From Ruegeria sp. HKCCD8929 (GTDB taxonomy: Bacteria; Pseudomonadota; Alphaproteobacteria; Rhodobacterales; Rhodobacteraceae): DNA of 38,935 nt. Location: the NCBI RefSeq assembly GCF_013031405.1, contig NZ_WPZY01000029.1, positions 1-38,935 of the forward strand. Reading direction: 5' to 3'. The translations under genes and the position numbers were made by a program. Shown in pieces: positions 9,066-16,946 of this stretch; position 1 is the stretch's first letter; each line of letters opens with the position of its first letter. The notes under the pieces were generated by a model. It ran no database searches. It had not been told where the DNA came from and saw only the letters and a program-made list of their open reading frames with translations.

Positions 9066-9262
9066 GACCTGCTCTCGTCTGTTTGGGCACGCCTCTATCA
9101 GAACTTCAATCGACCAGACAAATAGGCCCAGAGTTTGCGCCAGAGCCTCTTTGTGCGACGGTAGCAGCGCCGGATTGCGCGGGGTCTTCCATACACAAGG
9201 GTGGTTGTTGGACATAGCCGAGCGCTGGTGGCGACTACCGGAGAAACGAAAGTGCTTGAAGG

Positions 9263-10186
9263 TTAAGGACCGGTGCCGGGAATAATCGCGCCTCGATGTG
9301 CGATCACCTTCATAGCCAGCTTATGTCCTGCCCGAATTGCGGAAATACTGTCCTGGCCCTCAACGAGCGCGGCAAGATAGCCCGCGTTGAAGCTGTCGCC
9401 CGCAGCGGTGCTGTCAACGATCTCCTTGGCTAGCGGCAGTTCACCAACAACTTGACCCGACAAATCGCGCGGTCCGGCACTGCCGCGCTTGAGCGCTCCG
9501 CGTTTGATCCCGTACCCCACCAGACGTGCCACCGTGGTTTCCTCGTCCCTGTCTCCGAACAGCACCATCTCATCATCAATCGAGGGCAGCGCGATATCAG
9601 CGCGCCGCCACATTTCTGCGTTGGTGCCTTGTGCGACCTCTTGATTTTCCCACAACTTTGGTCGGTGATTGCTGTCATACGCGACAAGGCCTCCGGCAGC
9701 CTGATAGCCGTCACACCAGTCGATTAGGCGTTCGCGAACAGAAGCAGGAAGAATCGCAAGCGAGATGCCGGACAGGAAAAGCAGATCATAATCCCGCAGC
9801 CGGTCGAGTCCAATTTCGCAAGGTTCAGAAAACATCGTCCGTGCGGCGGATGCCGAGCGCCAATAACTGAAACTTCGCTCACCGTTTTCGTCGGTATCGA
9901 TGGCGTAAAGGCCAGGCATTCCACCGTCGCGGCGCTCGATGCATTCCGTCTCGAGCCCGTACGAACGGATCGCATCCCTGATTTTTTCCGAGTAGCGGTC
10001 AGTCCCAAGCGCCGTTACGTATGAGACCGTCACATCGGACCCGCTCAAAAGCCTCCGCAGATAAACCGCCGTATTGTACGTGTCTCCTGCCACACCAATA
10101 TTTGCCAATCCATCTTGCCTCGAGGAAAGTTCGATCATGACTTCGCCGAGGCAAGCGATTTTTCGGATTTTAGGTTCGATGTTCAA
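9263..10186 (-). CDS. kdgK: 2-keto-3-deoxygluconate kinase, PfkB family
   Basis: A 307-residue PfkB-type sugar kinase that would phosphorylate 2-keto-3-deoxy-D-gluconate (KDG) to KDPG with ATP in the cytoplasm. The N terminus CLGEVMIELS and GVAGDTYNTAVYLRRLL is the KdgK pattern of substrate-binding Gly/Asn residues. The catalytic block is DSTAAGDSFNAGYLAAL, with the base Asp in AAGD. The start is a TTG at 10184-10186 that directly follows the TGA of the GntR gene; the next ATG (10138) would remove the first beta strand, so TTG is preferred. It is the last gene of the minus-strand arm. The sugar-acid genes in the divergent arm produce keto-deoxy acids, which supports KDG as substrate. The gene ends beside a decayed IS3 element. 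Confidence 0.85.
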   Translation of the reverse strand: MNIEPKIRKIACLGEVMIELSSRQDGLANIGVAGDTYNTAVYLRRLLSGSDVTVSYVTALGTDRYSEKIRDAIRSYGLETECIERRDGGMPGLYAIDTDENGERSFSYWRSASAARTMFSEPCEIGLDRLRDYDLLFLSGISLAILPASVRERLIDWCDGYQAAGGLVAYDSNHRPKLWENQEVAQGTNAEMWRRADIALPSIDDEMVLFGDRDEETTVARLVGYGIKRGALKRGSAGPRDLSGQVVGELPLAKEIVDSTAAGDSFNAGYLAALVEGQDSISAIRAGHKLAMKVIAHRGAIIPGTGP

Positions 10187-10924
10187 TCAGATCTCGCCAA
10201 AAGTAGCCTGAACTTGAGTCCATGCGTCTTCTAGATGCGCACGCAAAGCCGCCTCCGCCGCATCCGGGTCGCGCATCAGTATGCCGTCGAATATCGCGCT
10301 GTGAGCTTCGAAGTTCTTTCGGTTGCGCTCGGGCAAACGTGGCATCTGTGACCAATGGGGCGATAGCCAGGTGGTATAAGCCTTGTGGATCGCCGGCAAG
10401 ACAGGGTTGTTCGAGATACGGTAGAGCACTCCATGAAACCCCTTGTCAGTTTCGTAAAACAGTTCGCTGTCGTGAATTGCCGCCTTGTTCTCTTCGAGCG
10501 CGGATTTGAGTGCGGCGATGTCGTCTTTGCTGGCGTCGGTGGCTGCCTGACGCACGAGCGCACTTTCCACGAGGATGCGAGTGTCGAACAAGTTTCTTAC
10601 GCCACCCGGCTCGTGAAGCAAATGGGCGACAATGCTTTCCAGCGCGTCGATCGCTGCGTCGAAACCAGGTTTGCGGACCACGGGACGGTGGCGGGGTCGC
10701 GCCTCGATCAGGCCGCGATTGGACAAGGCGAGAACGGCTTCGCGTACGACTGTTCGACTGATGCCAAATTCCTCCATCAGGTCGCGTTCGGGCGGCAAAG
10801 GCTGCCCGTCTGATATCTCGCCGCTCTGGATCTTTTCCGCGAGCCGTTTGATGACCGCATCTGCGGCGCGGCCCTTTGCCTTGCGCGCGGCCGAACCTAC
10901 ATCTCTTGCGGAGTTCTCTTCCAT
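10187..10924 (-). CDS. GntR-family regulator, FCD (FadR) subfamily
   Basis: A 245-residue regulator. Residues about 15-85 are the GntR winged helix (LPPERDLMEEFGISRTVVREAVLALSNRGLI), followed by an all-helical FCD effector domain with metal- or acid-binding type residues (DTRILVESALVR; FHGVLYRISNNP; AHSAIFDGILMRDPDAAEAALRAHLE). FCD regulators of this kind usually sense sugar acids. The start is ATG 10922-10924, 14 bases after the GMC stop and preceded by GGGAAG; the frame is open upstream but that would overlap the GMC gene by over 100 bases. Likely operators are the TGGT-CAT-ACCA palindrome and its repeat in the divergent promoter region, so it probably controls both arms of the sugar cluster. 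Confidence 0.88.
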   Translation of the reverse strand: MEENSARDVGSAARKAKGRAADAVIKRLAEKIQSGEISDGQPLPPERDLMEEFGISRTVVREAVLALSNRGLIEARPRHRPVVRKPGFDAAIDALESIVAHLLHEPGGVRNLFDTRILVESALVRQAATDASKDDIAALKSALEENKAAIHDSELFYETDKGFHGVLYRISNNPVLPAIHKAYTTWLSPHWSQMPRLPERNRKNFEAHSAIFDGILMRDPDAAEAALRAHLEDAWTQVQATFGEI

Positions 10925-10938
10925 GGCGCCGCTTCCCG

Positions 10939-12561
10939 TTACAATCGTCCCAAAACCATATCTGCGCACCGATCTCCAAGCATCATTGCCGGAGCCTGTG
11001 TATTGCCAGCATTGATATCCGGCATTGCCGACATATCGCAAACGCGAAGTCCTGCGATGCCCCGCACCCGCATTCGCGGATCCAGAACGGCCATAGGGTC
11101 ACCGTCCTTGCCCATGCGCGCCGTTCCGGCAGGGTGGTAATTCGTTTTGACGAAGCGGCGGCAATAATCCCGCAAAGCGCCGTCGCTGCGGCCGTCTGGC
11201 CCGGGCAGCATCACTCGCTCGATCTTTTCCGCCAGCGGCGACTGCGCGAATGCGTCGAGGAAGAACCGTTGGCCGCGGACCATTTCGTCCATGTCTTCCT
11301 TTTCTTTCAGAAGATTTGGCGAAACGACCGGCATGTCGGCCGGGTCTGCCGATGCCAGACTCACAGACCCGCGGGACCTAGGCTTTACGACCACGGTTGT
11401 GACCGTGAGTCCGTAACCGTCTTCCACTAAATGCCGTGTATCCCGGTCAACGTAGACGATGGGCACGCAAAATGCCTGAATCGTGGGCAGTCCGTCAGGA
11501 TCGCCTGGATTGACGAAGGCGCCGGCCTCGACGCCAGCCGACGTGACCGGACCCGACCCAAATAGCTTGAACTGCAGACCGTTCCGGATCATCCGCCAGC
11601 CTTCGCCCTGTTTGTAATACCCGTAGGGACCATTGACCCGCGCCGTGATCGGTACCTCTGGGTGATCAATAAGATTCTCCCCGACGCCCGGACGATCGTG
11701 CAAGCAATCGATGCCGACTTCGGTCAGATGGTCTGCCGGTCCGATCCCCGAGAGCATCAGTAATTTCGGAGTGACGAGCGCGCCTGCACTTACAATAATC
11801 TCGCCAGAGCAGTGCACATTATGGGTGTTTCCGCTTTTGTCCTTATAGACGACCCCTGACGCCCTCCCGCCGTCCAGCGTGATCTTTTGTACTTCGGAGC
11901 GCAGACGAACCGTCAGGTTGGGATTGGCCTCTTGCGAGGAGATATAAGCGTATGCTGATGACGACCGTTTGCCTTGCCGGTTCATGAATTGGTAGAAGCC
12001 GACACCTCTTTGCTGGGCGCCATTGAAGTCCGGATTGAATGGCTCCCCCAGCCCCTGAACGGCTTGCACGAACAGCCGGGACAGCAGGTCTATGTGCCCG
12101 GGGTCCGAAACGAGAAGCGGTCCGCTGGTGCCATGAAATTCGTTGGAAAGGCGGTTGTTGCCCTCCATTCCACGAAAGTGCGGCAGGACGCTTTCCCAAC
12201 TCCAGTCAACGGCGTCATTGCTGCCTCTGAGTTCTTCCTGCCAACCGTTATAGTCAGCTGGTCGGCCGCGCATATATACCTGTGCATTGACCGACGACCC
12301 GCCGCCGAGAACGTGTCCCTGAGGGATATCGTGCACCCGCCCGCCAAGATGCTCCTGCGGGGCGGTCTTGTGGTAGCGCATGTATTTCGTGCCGTTAATC
12401 ATCTTGAAGATACCCGGCGGCATATCGAGAAGCGGATGTCGGTTTGAATATCCAGCTTCCAGAAGTAGTACTTTGGCCTTGCCGTCGTCGGCCAATCGCG
12501 CGGCCGCAACACATCCCGCCGCACCTCCGCCGATCACGATATGCTCGAACTCTTCGGTCAT
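10939..12561 (-). CDS. GMC-family FAD oxidoreductase (choline-dehydrogenase-like)
   Basis: A 540-residue flavoprotein with the N-terminal dinucleotide motif HIVIGGGAAGCVAAARLADD and LLLEAG, the GMC signature 1 (GHVLGGGSSVNAQVYMRG) and signature 2 (SAGALVTPKLLMLSGIGP). The C-terminal active site is NYHPAGTARMG (base His) and NAGNTQAPAMM (Asn). No signal peptide is visible, so it should be cytoplasmic or membrane-peripheral and oxidise an alcohol or hemiacetal group. It heads the minus-strand arm with the regulator and KDG kinase, divergent from the aldehyde dehydrogenase. Its step in sugar catabolism is not defined: possibly oxidation of an alternative alcohol or lactol substrate feeding the same pathway. 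Family call firm; substrate unknown. Confidence 0.9.
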   Translation of the reverse strand: MTEEFEHIVIGGGAAGCVAAARLADDGKAKVLLLEAGYSNRHPLLDMPPGIFKMINGTKYMRYHKTAPQEHLGGRVHDIPQGHVLGGGSSVNAQVYMRGRPADYNGWQEELRGSNDAVDWSWESVLPHFRGMEGNNRLSNEFHGTSGPLLVSDPGHIDLLSRLFVQAVQGLGEPFNPDFNGAQQRGVGFYQFMNRQGKRSSSAYAYISSQEANPNLTVRLRSEVQKITLDGGRASGVVYKDKSGNTHNVHCSGEIIVSAGALVTPKLLMLSGIGPADHLTEVGIDCLHDRPGVGENLIDHPEVPITARVNGPYGYYKQGEGWRMIRNGLQFKLFGSGPVTSAGVEAGAFVNPGDPDGLPTIQAFCVPIVYVDRDTRHLVEDGYGLTVTTVVVKPRSRGSVSLASADPADMPVVSPNLLKEKEDMDEMVRGQRFFLDAFAQSPLAEKIERVMLPGPDGRSDGALRDYCRRFVKTNYHPAGTARMGKDGDPMAVLDPRMRVRGIAGLRVCDMSAMPDINAGNTQAPAMMLGDRCADMVLGRL

Positions 12562-12711
12562 GCCCGTTCCATTCCAATCTCTTCCCGATGACTAGCTCAC
12601 GCCGTGAGGGGCACAAGCTTCGACCGCAGCTGTTCCGTTCGGCTCGCAATCTGGCACCGCCCTTCTGACCAGTGCCGCCGATCTTCTCCCGTGTTACCCA
12701 TTCACACTATA

Positions 12712-12726
12712 TAATCATACCAAAAG
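12712..12726 (+). promoter_or_regulatory. Upstream copy of putative GntR/FCD operator
   Basis: TAATCATACCAAAAG shares its last 12 bases with the copy at 12828-12842. Its left half-site (TAAT) is a poorer match to the palindrome TGGT-CAT-ACCA. It may be the site for the minus-strand promoter or an auxiliary site for looping. Confidence 0.5.
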
Positions 12727-12823
12727 TCTCAAGTAGAAGGACGAAAAATAAAACCAAACGCCCGATTGCGCCCATATTAAGGTATTTTGTTGACTTATTG
12801 CCAGATCACTGCAATAGATTCTG

Positions 12824-12840
12824 ATTATGGTCATACCAAA
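12824..12840. promoter_or_regulatory. Main putative GntR/FCD operator TTATGGT-CAT-ACCAAAA
   Basis: The palindrome TGGT-CAT-ACCA extends to TTATGGT...ACCAAAA with 6 of 7 arm positions matching. The TGGT-N3-ACCA layout is characteristic of operators of GntR/FCD regulators. It lies just downstream of the candidate -10 box and 11 bases before the aldehyde dehydrogenase start codon, a position expected for repression by blocking initiation. The gene for a FCD regulator is in the divergent arm. Confidence 0.6.
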
Positions 12841-12851
12841 AGAGGTTTAGG

Positions 12852-14318
12852 GTGGTTTTCGAGGCACTCGGTGAATCGGTCGTCAGGGCGTCGATGTTTA
12901 TCGATGGGAGTTGGGTATCGGGCTCGAGCAACGCGGTGCTTGAAGTTGAAAACCCTGCGACGGAAGAAATCATCGCGACGACGCCGGAGGGATCTGCATC
13001 AGACGCCGAGCGCGCAGTTTCCTCCGCAGTGCGGGCGCAGGCGGAATGGGCTGCGACTCCTGCCTTTGAACGTGGTCTGATCGTCAGAAGGCTCGGGGAG
13101 TTGGTCGCTTCACAAAAAGAAGAATTTGCACGATTGATCAGCCTGGAACAGGGTAAGCCAATTGGTCAAGCGCTCGGAGAAGTGGGTGCGGCAGCGGAGT
13201 TTCTATTCTACGCCGCCGAAAACGCACGCCGTATCGAGGGCGACATTGTGGTCTCGGACAACCGGGATGAAGAGATTCAGATACGCCGCCATCCCTATGG
13301 CGTCGTGGTCGGACTCACTGCGTGGAATTACCCCGCTGCTTTGGCGGCGCGGAAGCTGGGCCCTGCGCTGGTCGCCGGGAACAGCCTTGTTTTATTGGCC
13401 CATGAACTCACGCCGCTTTCTGGCCTGTTTCTTGCGTCTTTGGCGAACAAGGCTGGCATTTCGCCAGGTGCTTTCAATGTTGTGACCGGACGGGGACCGA
13501 TCGTTGGCCAGGCACTGGTCGAAGATCCGCGGACCGCAATGATCACCATGACGGGAAGTAATCGGGCCGGGCGTGAAATCTTCAAGGCCGGCGCAGACGG
13601 TATGAAGGTTCTTCGCCTGGAACTTGGTGGCAAGGCGCCGTTCATCGTTATGGAAGACGCCAATATCGACGATGCGGTAAAGGCCGCCGTAACCGCCCGG
13701 TACACCAATTGTGGTCAGGTGTGTACGTGCAACGAGCGGATGTATTTGCACCGCGACATCGCGGATGAATTTCTTGGGAAATTTGTCCGGGCCTCAAAAG
13801 ATCTGAAAATTGGAAACCCGCTGAACGATCCGGATCTGGGTCCGAAGGTCAGCGGCACCGAGGTGGAGAAGATCAAGTCCATCGTCGATCAGTCTGTCGC
13901 GGCTGGTGCTGAAGTGCTGCTCAAGGGCGGGCCCCTGACAGATGGCGAATACGCAAAGGGCCATTGGTACGCGCCTACGGTTCTGGAGCTCCTCAATAAC
14001 AATTCGCCGGTCATTGACAGCGAGATATTCGGACCTGTGGTCCCGGCAATTCGTGTTGATGATTTCGATCAGGCCATCGAGCTGGCCAACGACACGGTTT
14101 ACGGGCTCTCGGCTTACATTTTCACCAAGGATTACCGTCGCCTGATGCAGACCCCTTATCGGCTGAAGTTCGGCGAGATCTACGTAAACCGCGCCAACGG
14201 CGAACAAATCCAGGGCTTCCACAATGGTTGGGGGCAATCGGGTCTTGGAGGAGAAGACGGAAAATACGGATTCGATGGGTATCTGCGCAAGCAGAGCCTG
14301 TATCTAAACTGGGCATAA
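12852..14318 (+). CDS. Aldehyde dehydrogenase, AldA/anhydrogalactose-dehydrogenase-like
   Basis: A 488-residue NAD(P)-dependent aldehyde dehydrogenase. Catalytic residues are all present: N159 in TAWNYP, E257 in LELGGKAP and C291 in NCGQVCTCNERMY. The C-terminal block (FGEIYVNRANGEQIQGFHNG) is the lactaldehyde-dehydrogenase type that also includes 3,6-anhydro-L-galactose dehydrogenases. The segment NARRIEGDIVVSDN fits the same branch. Odd: the cofactor-binding Lys-Pro of the usual 'VLKPHE' is Leu182-Ala183 here (LVLLAHELTPL). The start GTG 12852 has AGAGG upstream; an ATG at 12894 (MFIDGSW, where many family members start) is an alternative. Inferred step: oxidation of the imported aldose to its acid. 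Confidence 0.85.
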   Translation: MVFEALGESVVRASMFIDGSWVSGSSNAVLEVENPATEEIIATTPEGSASDAERAVSSAVRAQAEWAATPAFERGLIVRRLGELVASQKEEFARLISLEQGKPIGQALGEVGAAAEFLFYAAENARRIEGDIVVSDNRDEEIQIRRHPYGVVVGLTAWNYPAALAARKLGPALVAGNSLVLLAHELTPLSGLFLASLANKAGISPGAFNVVTGRGPIVGQALVEDPRTAMITMTGSNRAGREIFKAGADGMKVLRLELGGKAPFIVMEDANIDDAVKAAVTARYTNCGQVCTCNERMYLHRDIADEFLGKFVRASKDLKIGNPLNDPDLGPKVSGTEVEKIKSIVDQSVAAGAEVLLKGGPLTDGEYAKGHWYAPTVLELLNNNSPVIDSEIFGPVVPAIRVDDFDQAIELANDTVYGLSAYIFTKDYRRLMQTPYRLKFGEIYVNRANGEQIQGFHNGWGQSGLGGEDGKYGFDGYLRKQSLYLNWA

Positions 14319-14375
14319 ACCCAGGTAAACCGCGGCAGGAGGAATGGCGCCGCGTTAATCTTCGGAGGAGGAACT

Positions 14376-15350
14376 ATGAAGAGAAGAGTATTGCTGACCA
14401 CCGCAGCTGCGATGGCGATGTGCCTGGGGGCCGGTGCAACTCTGGCCGACACGCCGCCACTTGCAGTGAAAGACAGTTATCGCGTTGGATTCGCGCAAAT
14501 GGAATCCAACAACCCCTGGCGGATCGCTGAAACGAAGTCGTTTCACGATGCCGCTGAATCCTGTGGATGGGAACTCATCGCGACCGATGCCGCTGGATCC
14601 GCGGCCAAGCAGGTTGCCGACGTGGACTCGATGATTGCCCAGGGGATAGACGTTCTGTTCCTGCCGCCGCGCGAGGAGAAACCGTTGATCCCCGCGGTGA
14701 TGAAGGCGAAGGCCGCTGGTATTCCGACTTTCCTTGTTGACCGCTCGGTGGACTCGAATGTCGCGCAGGCTGGCGAACACTACGTTGCTTTCCTCGGTTC
14801 GGATTTCGTGGATCAGGGCCGCCGCGTTGCGGAATGGCTGATCGAAAACTTCGAGGGCGATAAAGGCATCATCGTCGAACTGGAAGGCACGACTGGCTCG
14901 TCCCCGGCCAACGACCGGCGATCAGGATTTGACGACCGTATTGCAGAAGACAGCCGTTTCGAAATTGTTGCTTCGCAAACCGGCGATTTTGCGCGCGATA
15001 TGGGACGTCAGGTTATGGAAACGCTGCTGCAGGCGCACCCGGACGTGAATGTCGTCTATGCTCATAATGATGAGATGGCCATCGGTGCCATTCAGGCGCT
15101 GGAGCTTGCGGGCCGAAAGCCGGGCGAGGACGTCACCATCGTGTCGATCGACGGCACCCGCGATGCCCTGCAGGCAATCATCGACGGCAAGATGGGCGTG
15201 ACTGTGGAGAGTTCACCATTCTTCGGTCCGTTGGCCTGCGACGTGATGAAACGCTACGCCTCGGGTGAAGAGATACCGGGTTGGGTCAAGGTCGAAGACC
15301 GCATTTTCACCATCGACAACGCCGCCGACCATATTGACGAGGCGTATTGA
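14376..15350 (+). CDS. Periplasmic sugar-binding protein of CUT2-type ABC importer
   Basis: A 324-residue binding protein with a Sec signal peptide (MKRRVLLTTAAAMAMCLGAG, cleavage probably after ...ATLA). The mature part is a ribose-binding-protein/LacI-like fold: YRVGFAQMESNNPWRIAE with the ligand-contacting first loop, IAQGIDVLFLPPREEK, EGTTGSSPANDRRSGFDDRI and VVYAHNDEMAIGAIQALE in the hinge-side helix, all standard for the group. GGAGGAGGAAC precedes the ATG. It lies 57 bases after the aldehyde dehydrogenase and before its ATPase and two permeases, so it is the receptor for the sugar broken down by this operon, released from polysaccharide outside the cell. Confidence 0.92.
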   Translation: MKRRVLLTTAAAMAMCLGAGATLADTPPLAVKDSYRVGFAQMESNNPWRIAETKSFHDAAESCGWELIATDAAGSAAKQVADVDSMIAQGIDVLFLPPREEKPLIPAVMKAKAAGIPTFLVDRSVDSNVAQAGEHYVAFLGSDFVDQGRRVAEWLIENFEGDKGIIVELEGTTGSSPANDRRSGFDDRIAEDSRFEIVASQTGDFARDMGRQVMETLLQAHPDVNVVYAHNDEMAIGAIQALELAGRKPGEDVTIVSIDGTRDALQAIIDGKMGVTVESSPFFGPLACDVMKRYASGEEIPGWVKVEDRIFTIDNAADHIDEAY

Positions 15351-15366
15351 GCCTCCCTGGGTCGTT

Positions 15367-15386
15367 GGAGCGGCTTCGGCTGCTCC
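15367..15386 (+). terminator. UUCG-loop hairpin between binding-protein and ATPase genes
   Basis: GGAGCGGC-TTCG-GCTGCTCC forms an 8-bp stem (one G-T pair) closed by a very stable TTCG tetraloop, 17 bases after the binding-protein stop. A short T4 tract lies 12 bases downstream, too weak and distant for a full terminator. Likely role: protects the 3' end of the upstream mRNA or partly attenuates, giving more binding protein than membrane components. Confidence 0.6.
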
Positions 15387-15422
15387 GGCGATCGTTTTCA
15401 ACGAAATTGGGGTAGTGCGCAG

Positions 15423-16946
15423 ATGACGCATCTTATTGATATGGCCGATATCGACAAAGCCTTTGGTGGTGTCGTCGCGCTGAACAAGGCGGGATTGCAG
15501 CTGGAGGCGGGTGAAGTGCACGCCATTATAGGGCAGAATGGTGCCGGCAAATCGACCTTGATCAAAATCCTGACCGGCGTTTACCGAAAAGACGCCGGTG
15601 CCGTTCGGATCGGCGGACAGGAAACGTCGATATCGACCCCGCGCGAGGCGCAGGACGCAGGCATCGCCACCATCTATCAGGAACTTAGCCTCGTGCCGCT
15701 GCGCAGCGTCACCGAGAATGTGATGATGGGATATGAGCCCCGGACCCGCTTCGGTCTGATCGACTGGAAAGAGGCGCACCGGCGCGCCGGAGAGATCCTT
15801 CAGCGATTTGGCGTCGATATCGATGTGCGGGCGCAGCTCGGCACCTATTCAACAGCGATCCAGCAATTGGTTGCGATCGCTCGCGCGGTGTCTCTGAACG
15901 CGCGATTGGTCATCATGGATGAGGCCACATCGTCGCTGGACGATCAGGAAATCGAAACTCTTTTCAACGTCGTACGTGAGCTCAAACGCGATGGTGTCGC
16001 AGTGTTGTACATCTCGCATTTTCTGGACGAGCTTTATCAGATCTGCGACCGCGTCACGATCATGCGTGACGGCCAGACAGTTGCCACTCACAAAATCCCA
16101 GAAACGACCAAGCTGGGCCTCATTTCGGAAATGTTGGGTCGCGATCCCAAAGAGATCGCCGATGCCGGCATGACCGCTCTTTCGGGACATAACGCTGAAC
16201 CAGGCGAGGTGTTGCTTGAGGCAAAAAGCATTTCCACGGCCGCCGGCTTGAAAAACGTGTCTGTGTCCATAAGGAAGGGCGAAATCGTCGGCTTGGGGGG
16301 GCTGCTCGGTTCCGGCCGGACAGAAACGGCAAGGGCGCTGTTCGGCCTCGACAAGCTTCGGACCGGTCAAGTCCGGTGGCGAGGCGCGTCCGCGTCCGTG
16401 GGCAGTCCGGCGGATGCAATATCTGATGGAATTGGGTTCCTGACCGAAGACCGCAAGCGCGAAGGGATCATTCCTGACATGTCGGTCCGCGAAAACATGA
16501 CGCTGGCGCTGCTACCGAAACTCAGAAAATTTGGCCGCGTCGACCGCAAGCGCGAAAAGGAATTGGTCGAGGACTTCATCAAATCCATCGGTATCAAGAC
16601 CACCGGCATGGAGCAGCCGATCCGCGAGCTTTCCGGCGGCAATCAGCAGAAGGTACTTCTTGCCCGTTGGCTGGCGCTCGATCCCGAGGTGCTGCTTCTG
16701 GACGAACCGACGCGCGGTGTCGATGTGGGTGCGAAGTTTGAGATCCAATCAATCATTCGGGATTACGTCCAGCGGGGTCTTGGCGTTCTGCTCATCAGTT
16801 CTGAGTTTGAGGAGATTGTCGAAGGTGCCGACCGGATCGCCGTTCTGCAGGATGGTTATACGGTTTCTGAACTCGTTAATCCCGGAGTGACGGAAGAGGC
16901 GCTGATTGCTGCCATTGCTCACCATCACGAACGGAGGGCAGCATGA
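15423..16946 (+). CDS. Sugar ABC transporter ATPase, RbsA/MglA type (two NBDs)
   Basis: A 507-residue protein with two tandem nucleotide-binding domains, the hallmark of CUT2 sugar importers. NBD1: Walker A GQNGAGKSTL, a relaxed signature YSTAIQQLVAIARA, Walker B LVIMDEATSSLDD. NBD2: degenerate Walker A GLLGSGRTETAR, canonical signature LSGGNQQKVLLARW, Walker B VLLLDEPTRGVDVG. This asymmetry is normal for RbsA-like proteins. It powers the two permeases encoded directly downstream; its stop overlaps the first permease start by four bases. Start ATG 15423 follows GGGGTAGTGC. Confidence 0.93.
   Translation: MTHLIDMADIDKAFGGVVALNKAGLQLEAGEVHAIIGQNGAGKSTLIKILTGVYRKDAGAVRIGGQETSISTPREAQDAGIATIYQELSLVPLRSVTENVMMGYEPRTRFGLIDWKEAHRRAGEILQRFGVDIDVRAQLGTYSTAIQQLVAIARAVSLNARLVIMDEATSSLDDQEIETLFNVVRELKRDGVAVLYISHFLDELYQICDRVTIMRDGQTVATHKIPETTKLGLISEMLGRDPKEIADAGMTALSGHNAEPGEVLLEAKSISTAAGLKNVSVSIRKGEIVGLGGLLGSGRTETARALFGLDKLRTGQVRWRGASASVGSPADAISDGIGFLTEDRKREGIIPDMSVRENMTLALLPKLRKFGRVDRKREKELVEDFIKSIGIKTTGMEQPIRELSGGNQQKVLLARWLALDPEVLLLDEPTRGVDVGAKFEIQSIIRDYVQRGLGVLLISSEFEEIVEGADRIAVLQDGYTVSELVNPGVTEEALIAAIAHHHERRAA

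Larger units (their letters stand above)
7920..9070 (-). mobile_element. Degenerate IS3-family insertion sequence, internally deleted
   Basis: This holds an OrfA frame and two OrfB pieces of one IS3-family element, homologous to the remnant at 0.58-1.06 kb but inverted. Terminal repeats could not be located with confidence, so the ends are approximate. The element directly borders the 3' end of the KDG kinase gene and the 3' side of the TetR gene. Its decay (deletion, stop codon, changed catalytic Asp) shows it can no longer move by itself. Confidence 0.8.
12562..12851. promoter_or_regulatory. Divergent promoter region of sugar-acid regulon
   Basis: This 290-base gap separates the GMC gene (minus) and the aldehyde dehydrogenase gene (plus). 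It is notably A+T-richer in its right half. It contains two copies of TCATACCAAAAG about 116 bases apart and a possible plus-strand promoter: TTGACT at 12790-12795 with ATAGAT at 12814-12819 (18-base spacing). No gene was seen in it. Confidence 0.6.

Noticed and set aside
580..9070. Active composite transposon
   Set aside because: Both IS3 copies have lost catalytic residues or whole domains, and no terminal repeats or target duplications were identified.
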